Below, one piece after another: positions 13,427 through 21,939 of a stretch of 64,000 nucleotides of DNA. How positions within the stretch are numbered: the stretch's first letter is position 1; each line of letters opens with the position of its first letter. Source of the DNA: Nemophila menziesii (taxonomy: Eukaryota > Streptophyta > Magnoliopsida > Boraginales > Hydrophyllaceae). The translations under genes were made by a program, and so were the position numbers. The notes below the pieces were generated by a model. That model saw nothing but the letters and a program-made list of their open reading frames with translations. It ran no database searches and was not told the origin of the DNA. The stretch spans positions 43,451,137 to 43,515,136 of the forward strand of contig JARWIR010000007.1 in the NCBI GenBank assembly GCA_029959085.1. The letters run 5' to 3'.

Positions 13427-13434
13427 CTATTGAT

Positions 13435-14090
13435 AATCAAGGCCTTGCCAAGTGGCCTTATGGGTTCCGGAGGTATAGAAATACGTACTCTTTTTTTTTC
13501 TATTTGCCATATTTTTCTCTCTCACTTATTAAATATGCTCGAGTAAACTAATTTGAGTATCAGAATGTCATCGAAGGAACACATACAATTGTCCTAATCG
13601 AGTATGTGCGGGAGATAGTGTCTGTATGAAATGCGACTCAAAGACACTAAGATCTAGGAGCCAACTAGCTTGTTGCAGAAGTTATTCATCAGATACTGAA
13701 ACCAACTAATTTATCTTGGGAACTATTCATTATCCTCTGATCTTGGGAACTTATTGTCTTGTCTTGGAAGTTATTCAAACGTAGTTTATAATATATTGGA
13801 TGGTTTTAGAGCTAACTAACTTGTATTTTATCGTGTTTAGTTGTAATAGTAAATTTGATAGATTTGTGCTCTATTGACAATAAAAACAAATTAATAAGTT
13901 ATAATACTTGTTATTTGAATAGTATAAAACAAATTTATGAGTTTTATGTTTTTAATATAAACTATAGTTATTATTGTTTTAACACCAATTTAGTTTAGGG
14001 TGATTAATCCAAAGTTCCACAGTTTAACAAGTTTTTTTTATAAGAATTGACCCACTTTACTAACATATCAGGTCCATAATACATTTCACT
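13435..14090. other. no gene seen
   Basis: AT-rich sequence without a supported frame. A weak internal repetition of CTTGGGAACTATTCATTATC-like words occurs around 13680-13800. Confidence 0.4.
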
Positions 14091-14250
14091 GGCCGCAACT
14101 GCAACATAATTCACTAAAGTACGACACAATTCACTAGGTTGTGTGACACAATTCACTAGGGCGTGTGACACAATTCACTGGGATGTGCGACACAATTCAT
14201 TGGGCTGCGAGATACAATTCATTGGTATGTGCAACGTAATTCACTAAGTT
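14091..14250. repeat. 24-bp tandem repeat
   Basis: At least six imperfect copies of a unit like GTGTGACACAATTCACTAGG. The conserved core is ACAATTCACT, with drift at the right end (CATTGG, CACTAAG). Confidence 0.8.
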
Positions 14251-14261
14251 GCGTAACCATC

Positions 14262-14440
14262 TTCAGCAGTTGCGTCAAAAGAATACCTACGGCAAAACAA
14301 TTCAAAAAATATAGCAATTGCATCAGATGAACATTTACTGCAAAACAATTCAAAAATGCAGTATATGACCAAATTTCAGCAGTTACATCAAATAAATATA
14401 CTGCAAAACAATTCAAAAAATACAATATAAAGCCGGACAT
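14262..14440. repeat. about 60-bp tandem repeat
   Basis: Three copies of a unit containing CTGCAAAACAATTCAAAAAA, followed by a CAGCAGTT/CAGATGAA variant. It follows directly on the 24-bp array and shares the CAATTCA word, so it may be derived from it. The 79-codon frame on the minus strand (FLNCFAV repeated) is a by-product. Confidence 0.7.
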
Positions 14441-14511
14441 GAGACCTACAAAACTCACACGACATCCCTCCCTATATACGCTGTTCTCAGCGCATCACTT
14501 CTCATACGGTT

Positions 14512-14745
14512 AAAGGCTTCCAACTACCATAAAATGACTATTGTTGGATTTGTATAAAAATATAATAAACATCACAATTGTAATTATACATAAACCAGAT
14601 AAATTTGAAAAATTGTAAAAGTAATGATTTTACCTTCCAACGGCCATAAAATTGCCATTGTAAGATTAGTATAATAATATAATAAACATCACTACTGTAA
14701 TTATACTTAAATCAAATAATTTTGAAAATTGTAAAAGTGATGAGA
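14512..14745. repeat. about 120-bp direct duplication
   Basis: Two tandem copies starting near 14512 and 14632. Both read TTCCAAC..CCATAAAAT, ..ATAATATAATAAACATCAC and TTTGAAAA.TTGTAAAAGT. Copies are about 80 percent alike by eye. The function is unknown. Confidence 0.65.
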
Positions 14746-15172
14746 TTAGGTTAACTATAATTCAGTATTTTAGAGTTTCAATGGTAAAGATTGTTTTTTT
14801 ACTTTGATTTAGGTACTTCGATTGTTGATGGCGTAGCCAAGAGGGGTTGAAGACAGTGGAGAATGATTCACGAGTGACGACGATTTCTTGTGCAGGAGAG
14901 CGGCTTGATGGGAAGAGATTCCATTTTTGTTTTTTGTTCAAATGCGAGTGTGAAGAGATGACTTATAGGTTTTATGTTTCATTGTTTTTCAACATTTTCG
15001 GTTGTATACTTCTTTTTATTTTATAAGGTTATATTATGTGTATAAGTCTAAAATAATATTTTGGAAATTATTTATAATTTTTGGACTGAATTTCTTATAA
15101 TATGATTTGTTGCGTTATGAATCTAATTAGCAATTATATCTTTAATTTATGGTATTACTTATTTATCCCAAA
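14746..15172. other. no gene seen
   Basis: AT-rich DNA with a short G-rich stretch at 14825-14900. No frame, TIR or RNA gene is recognised. Confidence 0.4.
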
Positions 15173-15181
15173 TACATTATT

Positions 15182-15826
15182 GGGTGAATGCCCAATAAGC
15201 ACCTGCCACCATAGCCACTTGCCCATAAAAGACACTTAAGGTAAATATACCTTAATGCCCTTACTACTGTCTACTGATGTCTGCTGCTGCTGCCAAGGGC
15301 GAGTAATGGGAATGTTTCCCAGCACTCGTGCAAGTACACTTTTGTAAAGGGTGAGTAATGGGAATGTTTCCCAGCACTCGTGCAAGTACACTTTTGTACT
15401 TGTGGGCTAATGTTGAGTAATGGGAATGTTTTCCAGCACTCGTGCAAGTACACTTTTGTACTTATGGGCTAATTGTTGAGTAATGGGAATGTTTCCCAGC
15501 ACTCGAGCAAGTACACTTTTGTACTGTCTGCTGCTGCCAAGGGTGATTTTTGCGTGTAATTTGAAATTTAAACGATAATTAAGAGAGATGAATGAGATAG
15601 AGAGAGAAAGAGATAGAGATGAAAGAGAAAGAGAAAGAGAGAGAGACAGCGGAGGTATATATAACTAACTCGATGTATACGAACTAACGACCAATAAACG
15701 GACGGCGATTGGGGTGAAGGGGTAAAATAGGAAAGAAAAAAAGGAGTGTCTTTTATGTGCAAGAAGAAAACGGCGGGGGTGAGAGGGCATTAGTTCTAGT
15801 TTGAGGTGTTTCTTGGACAATAATCC
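15182..15826. mobile_element. MULE-type non-autonomous element with internal tandem array
   Basis: The termini are 23-bp imperfect inverted repeats (left GGGTGAATGCCCAATAAG, right complement GGATTATTGTCCAAGAAA, both continuing to CACCT, 17 of 23 identical). They are flanked by 9-bp duplications tacattatt (15173-15181) and tacattata (15827-15835), 8 of 9 matching. The interior holds four tandem units of 51-64 bp and a GA-rich stretch. It has no coding capacity. Confidence 0.72.
15300..15530. repeat. tandem array inside the MULE-type element
   Basis: Four copies (starts near 15302, 15353, 15417 and 15479) of a conserved 46-bp core beginning GAGTAATGGGAATGTTTCCC and ending GTACACTTTTGTA. The core contains an imperfect dyad GGGAA-TGT-TTCCC. 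Spacers lengthen from left to right. The array is bracketed by CTGCTGCTGCCAAGGG words on both sides. Confidence 0.85.
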
Positions 15827-15835
15827 TACATTATA

Positions 15836-16834
15836 TTCATATTTATATTTTGATATAATTAATGTGTATAATGATTAAAAAAATAATGAGAAGTTAAAAC
15901 ATACCATAAATTTTTATAATTTTATAATAATATCATGTAAATATTTAGTAAGTTTTAAATTTGAGATAAAATATAATTTTTATTCAAATTAAGAATAAGA
16001 TGTCATGTTTTAGGATGGGTTAAATATATTATATATAGTTTATAACTAGAAAGAATTCGAATGGTAAATAAAATATTAAGAATGTGTCCTCTAACATTCA
16101 TAAGTATCCAGTCTTTTGTAATCAAAATTTCCTACTTTCATCACTGATCCAAATCTTCAATATAATTTTACAACTTAGCTGGAAAAAAATTGGAACTTTT
16201 TGAGTCATTTTGTTAATTGTTAATATAAATAACACTTATTAATATAATTAATTTAATATAAAGTTTTACTCAGAATCTTAAAATACAGGACGAATCTTAA
16301 AATATACAAATAGTCTTTGTTAAACATAAATCAATGACCTATTCATTTCTCTGCCACCATATATTTCTTGCTACAAGATATAAAGTATTTTTGTTCAGTG
16401 CGATTCTGTTCAGTGCGATTCACGATACGATTGGACTGGATCGTATCGAAGCCTAAATTGGTACGATTCAAAAATAGAAAAATTTCCAAAAAAAAAAAGA
16501 AGAAAAAATTGCTAAATTTATGAATGTTGATTACATAATTACTTAATTAAACTTTAACACCAATCTAATAATTCTAGTTAAACACGATCAAAATCATAAC
16601 TAACCCAATTTTTTCTGGTAAGTGTTATTCGTGCTTGGCCTTGCCTTCCAGTTTTTCTTTTATTCTTGTTTGAATTCTTCATTATTTGATAATTGTTTGT
16701 TGTTTTTTCAAAAAATTTGCTTCAAACTTCATAAACTTTCAAACTTTGACTGTAATTTTTTTTATAATACTGGATGATTGAAATGAATTATGATAAAGTG
16801 ATTTTGCTCTGTAAAATTAAGGTACATATGCGTA
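15836..16834. other. no gene seen
   Basis: AT-rich, with a duplicated GTTCAGTGCGATTC at 16396-16424 and a GATACGATT-rich stretch. A similar CGATTCGATACAATACC stretch in opposite sense at 17430-17460 may be the other end of an old element, but I could not verify a terminal repeat. Confidence 0.35.
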
Positions 16835-17011
16835 TGTAATGAACTATGCCAAGTTATTTTCCATATCTTTCGTGAAGTGAATTTTTGTGCCGATAAACTA
16901 GTAAAAGAAGGGGCGAAGATGTCGTCTCAACCCATTGTGTTTAACAAGCCACCGGGTTATCTTTGGAATTTGATAACACGTGATAGAAATGGATATGCAT
17001 GCAACTGTTAG
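16835..17011 (+). pseudogene. LINE RNase H C-terminal fragment
   Basis: The frame reads VIFHIFREVNFCADKLVKEG followed by a P-rich end and a stop at 17009. The pattern H.FRE.N..AD.LAK.G is the end of the RNase H domain attached to plant LINE reverse transcriptases. No reverse transcriptase sequence is found upstream, so it is a 3' fragment. Confidence 0.6.
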
Positions 17012-17530
17012 AGTTGTTCTAGATAGTTAATAAAGATCTTGTTCTTCATGTAATCTATTGTTCTTATCGGCTTTAAAACCTCTTATGTATGAAAAAAAAA
17101 ACTATACCAAGTGGCATGATATAAAATATTTATAATTTGTTTGACACTTGTAACCGTCAAAACTTTAGGTTACTGGTTTTTTTTTCTTTGTCAAACAAAT
17201 GATACTAGTAGTACGTGATTAGTTTTTTAATGTGTTTGGTTTTTTTTTTTTTTTTTGATAAACAAAGTAAGTGTCCATTACTTTCATTAAAATTTTAGAT
17301 ATTAGCTTTATTAATTTTATACAAAAACGTATAATAATTTTACAGATTGAAGAATGTTTATTAAAATATATAATAATTAACTTGAATATTAAATATATAT
17401 TATAATTTTAAAAAAATAATATCTAAATCGTTACGATTCGATACAATACCGGATACACTGAATTTATTTCTTGTTTTTCATTAATCTTTGAATAAAAATT
17501 AGTAGGAAACTATTTAAACAAACTATCCAA

Positions 17531-17731
17531 GTGATAAAGCTTTGTCTAGAAATGCTTACTGTTATCCCAGATCAAATTATGCCATTCCACTATAAGAGCT
17601 CTGTGTATAACCTCATTCAGAGTCATAGGTACATGAGACCTGGCTTTCCTGCTAGCTCTCCATCCGATAACATCATTCTTTTCAGAGAGAAAAAGGCAAG
17701 TTCAAATGGTTCATATGTGACAATAGAATAG
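17531..17731 (+). CDS. unidentified short ORF, possibly a gene fragment
   Basis: A 66-codon frame with balanced, protein-like composition that ends IILFREKKASSNGSYVTIE. It stands out from the AT-rich surroundings. I do not recognise the family. It lacks an obvious promoter, and there is no neighbouring exon that I can join. It could be the last exon of a captured or decayed gene, or chance. Confidence 0.25.
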   Translation: MIKLCLEMLTVIPDQIMPFHYKSSVYNLIQSHRYMRPGFPASSPSDNIILFREKKASSNGSYVTIE

Positions 17732-18612
17732 GCCAATGCCAATTGTGAATTCTAATAAAGCTACTCACTCTTGAATCAAGGAAATATCCTTGCAAGAAAA
17801 CTTGATTTACAGCAAAAAGACTTTTTTAATATAACAACTTATAAATCATGCATTTCTCACGTAAGAAAGTAAATTTGACATTGCCAATTACATGAGTAGG
17901 GGGGGAGGGGGGTAGGAAATTGCTCCAATTTTTAATAATTTTCTCCAAGACTCTTGTACCAAGACCATAACCAATTGTATGGAATTCGCGTTTTCCATAA
18001 ACACTTCTTATGCAACACATTTTGCGCGATACAGTATTTAGGAATTAAATTTCTTATAAATGCTATGCGTTTTTCTTTTTGGGGTACGTGGGTGGTTCAG
18101 GCAGCTTGGTACCTTGACTATCCAAGTTCAAATAGGAAATTTGAACCATGTATCTCTCTAGCTTCACATCCTTTTAAGTACAAAAGGAATATTAAGGTCC
18201 TTCACAGTCGCTAACCTAACCTAACTAGATAATGCTATGAGATATTAACATAAACCAGGACATGGCTGCTGCAAAACTTACCCATCACTTTACTCAATTT
18301 TTCAATATTTTCTACTTTATACTCTATATTCTTCTAACATCGGTCATTAGGTAATACTCCGATTTTTCAGACATAAGAGAGCGAAGTTCACGCCAAACAT
18401 TGTTTATGGCAAGTTTTATTTACAATGTTAATATAATAATCCGGCATGAATTACAAAGAGACATGAGTTCAATTTTCTAAGCTAGAATTCTTATTTAACC
18501 GAAAGCCCGTATCAAAGTTATTTATCTTGTCGATCAAAATAACTTATAGCCCTTTCTCGAGAATGAAAATAATTCTGCCGTTAAAAAGTGTAAACGAATA
18601 AAAGATCAATAG
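17732..18612. other. no gene seen; 3' flank of DMP
   Basis: AT-rich sequence with one G-rich block at 17898-17912. No element termini were recognised. The right end is the 3' flank and untranslated region of the minus-strand DMP gene. Confidence 0.4.
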
Positions 18613-19257
18613 TTATTGATCTTTAGTAACAGGGTAGCCAATTCCATGTCTTCTAGTAGGAAAAACAACAAACAACAAGCTGCTAATAAGCCCAATCCCA
18701 ATCGGAAAAATATCCAAAACCTCCTGAGTTTCATGCCCTGGACTCGGATATAAACAACTCACAACATTCTTATCCTTCAAAGCAACCGCAACAAAAACAA
18801 GAACTGACACAATAGCATGAACAACATCAATAAAATTTAACCTATATCTCTTCAAATCATCTTGAACAATCCCAGATTCTTCAGCAGCAGGATAATCAAA
18901 TATCATCAGCCCTTTTAACGTTACAAATCCGTAATAAACCTGCCCATCAGACGCCTTGAAACTATCCGTAAAGCAAGCAAGAAAGCAAGAAACCGCGAGT
19001 ATGGCGAGAAGTGTTAATGTCATTGGACGTGTAGCTGTATCACATGATCCATTGTTGGTTACGATTGGTGTTAGGAGTTGGAATGCCAAAAGGGTGCCTG
19101 TTGGAAGAAGGTTGGCTAAATTTGCAGTGGTTTTTAGTGTTTGTGAAATTGCTCGTTGGGAGATCGAAGGTGGAGATGTTCTTTGAGGCTTAAAGGAATC
19201 GTTATCCAGGTTGGATTCTTGAATTGAAGATATTGGTCTTTGTCTAAGATCAGCCAT
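18613..19257 (-). CDS. DMP: DMP family membrane protein (DUF679)
   Basis: An intronless frame of 214 residues. The family comprises plant-specific four-helix membrane proteins of endomembranes and plasma membrane. Members take part in senescence-related membrane remodelling and, in one clade, in gamete fusion. The sequence shows the family hallmarks: SQRAISQTLKTTANLANLL-PTGTLLAFQ entering helix 1 (about residues 50-80), CFTDSF.ASDGQVYYGF after helix 2 (about 115-130), FIDVVHAIVSVLVFVAVAL in helix 3, and IGIGLISSLLFVVFP then TRRHGIGYPVT at the end. I chose the start MADLRQRPIS at 19257. The frame stays open 36 codons further upstream, but those residues are not family-like. It is closest in style to the DMP1-7/10 group rather than the gametic DMP8/9 group (inference). 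It is homologous to 42826-43482 and to the pseudogene at 12648. A MULE-type element lies 322 bp upstream of the start. Confidence 0.93.
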   Translation of the reverse strand: MADLRQRPISSIQESNLDNDSFKPQRTSPPSISQRAISQTLKTTANLANLLPTGTLLAFQLLTPIVTNNGSCDTATRPMTLTLLAILAVSCFLACFTDSFKASDGQVYYGFVTLKGLMIFDYPAAEESGIVQDDLKRYRLNFIDVVHAIVSVLVFVAVALKDKNVVSCLYPSPGHETQEVLDIFPIGIGLISSLLFVVFPTRRHGIGYPVTKDQ

Positions 19258-19462
19258 TGTTATGAACTTCCTACGTTTATCGTTAAGGATGTAGGGAAAC
19301 CTTGTTTTAATAAAGGAAATGGGGTTATTTCGTGTGATTTGTAACAAGGAAGACGTGTAAGGCATAGTTGACTTGTTGAGTATTAATTATAAAGTCTCTA
19401 TTATTGAGTTTTCGTGCTGGATACTCAATTATTTTGTTTTTGGTTCGATTATGTGGTGTATT

Positions 19463-19473
19463 GTTTTATATAC
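19463..19473 (-). promoter_or_regulatory. probable TATA box of the DMP gene at 18613
   Basis: On the minus strand this reads GTATATAAAAC, about 205 bp before the chosen start codon. It lies in the 322-bp interval between the gene and the upstream MULE-type element, which limits the native proximal promoter. Confidence 0.4.
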
Positions 19474-19579
19474 TGTTTTTACAACAGTTGACTACCTTTG
19501 ACGTCACGTTTTTATCTAATGTTAACGTTGACAGAAGCATCTATCTATTTATATGTTTTGAACAAAAAAAAAAAATCTA

Positions 19580-21065
19580 CGGTGAATTATATATAGGGTC
19601 TTGGAGACAAATTGTCTTCTATAGAGTAGTTTTTTAAATGGCATTCTTCTTAGGGACCTGAATTTTGACAATTGTCTTTCCTACCCTTACTATCACTAAA
19701 AGACAAAAAGGTGTGATGTCATTCTTTCTCTCTCCTCTACCTACCACTATCCACCTACCTCCAACCTCCTACCACCTACCACCGACCTCCGACCTCCGAC
19801 CACCGACCTCCACCACCGACCTCCGACCACCAGTCACCAGTCACCGGTCACCGGTCACCGGAAAAAACATAGAGTACTCCGAGAAAAGTATAGAGTACTC
19901 CGAGAAAAGTATAGAGTACTCCGAGAATTTTGCTGAGTACTCACTGAATTTGCGGAGTACTCCGAGAATTAAATAAATACTCTATAAAAATAGTCGGAGT
20001 ACTCTATTAAATAGTCGGAGTACTCTTTGAATTTAAATGAATACTCTATTAAAATTAATGTATAAATACCATTTTATTCATTTTATTCAAAATATATAAC
20101 ACATTTACAACAAATAAATTAAAAAAAACCCTAAACTAGTTACAAGTTTGACCAGATCTGGTCAAACCAGATCTGAAAAAAAAAAAACACAACAAATAGC
20201 GTACGGTGTACGCGAGAAAAGAAAAGAAAAAAAAAACACTACTCGCCGGAGCTTCACTGTCACTGTCACGAAATGAGCTTCACTGTCACTGCCATGAAGG
20301 GCTTCTCACGGAGGTGCTGTTTCGCTGGAAGAACTCACAGCACCGAGATCTGCAGCTAAAGCTTCGAACACCACCGGAAGACAGCAGCACCCATCTGCTC
20401 CCCCTGCTCGTCAACACCATACACGCGAACCTCGCCGCCACCAAACGAACACCACCGGAAGAAACCCTGCTCGTCAACACCATACACGCGAACCTCGCCG
20501 CCACCAAACGAACAACACAGGAAGAAAAGCAGCAAGTTTCGAGATCTGCAGCTAGGATCAAAGAAGAAGAAGCAGGAATCTCTCGTCACCACCAGAGCTC
20601 ACGCCGGAGTTGCAGTGAGGTAGCGCGACCAGATCTCGCGCCGGAGTTGCAGTGAGGTGGTGGAGCTGGCTTCGAACGGCTTCGATCTGCATACCTGCTG
20701 TGGCAGTGGTGAAGGAGAGTTGGCCGGAGCTTTAGGCAGAGGAAGGATTGCTCGGCGGTGGCCATTTCGGCGGTTGTGGAGGCTATTTAGGTGGTGTCGG
20801 TGGTGGAGGCTATTTAGGTGGTGTCGGTGGTGGTTGAGAGGAGAGAGGAGAGAGGAGGTGAGGTATTGAATTTAGAATGTGAATGGAACTAGAAATGGAA
20901 ATTAATATATATAGGTATAGAAAAACAAAAGAGGGGTAGTTTAGTAATTGGGGTTTTGGGGTTTATGTGTTAAAAAGTTTCTGAGGTCTTTAGTAAGAAG
21001 AGGCTCTAGGCCGGGTCCCCATCTTGAAGAGGGGGTGTGGTCAAGACCCTAGGTGTAATTATCTC
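19580..21065 (+). mobile_element. MULE-type element A, with glycine-rich coding tail
   Basis: 1486 bp, flanked by perfect 9-bp duplications aaaaatcta (19571-19579 and 21066-21074). The ends are related inverted repeats: left CGGTGAATTATATATAGGG, right complement GAGATAATTACACCTAGGG, both continuing with TCTTG. The interior has a CCGACCTCC simple-sequence block (19740-19850), repeats of TATAGAGTACTCCGAGAAAAG (19868-19930), and gene-like sequence from 20200. The gene-like part ends in a glycine-rich frame (20757-20837). The same family occurs at 27507-28817 and, inverted, at 32518-34047. No transposase is present. Confidence 0.88.
20757..20837 (+). CDS. glycine-rich C-terminal coding tail inside MULE A
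   Basis: An open stretch reading GGHFGGCGGYLGGVGGGGY and then LGGVGGG followed by a stop. The matching position of MULE B (32753-32817, minus strand) keeps the same frame, repeat logic and stop codon. Glycine-rich tails of this kind occur in plant cell-wall and RNA-binding proteins. I infer an exon captured from a host gene, as in Pack-MULEs, but I cannot name the donor. The upstream part of the frame is not clearly coding. Confidence 0.4.
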   Translation, partial: GGHFGGCGGYLGGVGGGGYLGGVGGG

Positions 21066-21074
21066 AAAAATCTA

Positions 21075-21939
21075 TTTATATGTTTCATTTCTCTTGTTTT
21101 TTTGGTTCATTTTTTTCAGCTATGGTAATTTATTTATAAGTCCTCTTCTTTCGAATATGAAAAGAAGCCCTTTTCTAAAAAATTAAATTTATAGTATATG
21201 CCGTTAAAATTTTGACTACAAAAATATGCGGTTAAAAAACATTTGGCATATTAAGATGGAACACGTCATAATTGATCGGATGAACACTTCCTCAGAAAGT
21301 TGGTCAAAAAGAATAGAGTAATGACATGAATTTGAGGGGGATATGTCATTACTCATTACTCAAAAGAATAAGGTGGGTAAATATGAGATATATTCTATAC
21401 GAGTAAGTATAAGTTTAATTTTGAATTTCAAATAATGTCCATTCATTCATATGAAATATTGATAAAAGAAAAATCTTAACCAATTCATCAGTTGCCTTTC
21501 TCACCATTGTTTCTATTTCACCCGGATCAATATTTTTCAATTTCTATTACTATTTTACCCAATCATGTCCCATAACAAAAAATCAATTAATTATGTAAGC
21601 AAAAAGGTGGTGCTTGGAGGAAAAGGAATTCATGGAGTACAAGGAAAAGTAAGAAGAGCTTACAAGTAAAGTCATATGGTCTAAACTTTCTAAAGAAGGC
21701 CGAAACAACCTGACTGATTAATTTATCCAACTTAACACCCTTGCTAGATTTCAAAAGATAATAGACAACTTCTATTTAACCATAAAATCAATATTCCCAA
21801 CTTTCCAAGCCAAAATATACCTACAAGTTTAATACATGGCAAAACCAAAATATAGAGAACAGTGCCATGCAAAAAGCTTTGAACACAAAAGCATCAAACA
21901 GAATGTGACGAATCCTGGTGAATATGAAACTGTTGAATG
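21075..21939. other. intergenic; 3' flank of ANK-TPR gene
   Basis: AT-rich sequence without a supported frame. The rightmost few hundred bases are probably the 3' untranslated region of the minus-strand ankyrin-TPR gene. Confidence 0.45.

Noticed and set aside
16396..17460. Possible terminal inverted repeat pair (TTCAGTG.., GATACGATT-rich) around 1 kb
   Set aside because: Only seven terminal bases agree, the target duplication does not match, and a LINE fragment lies inside. It is not enough to call an element.
20206..20655. 149-codon frame and its antisense frames inside MULE A
   Set aside because: It contains internally duplicated low-complexity peptides and no recognisable domain, and is not conserved as a frame in MULE B or C.
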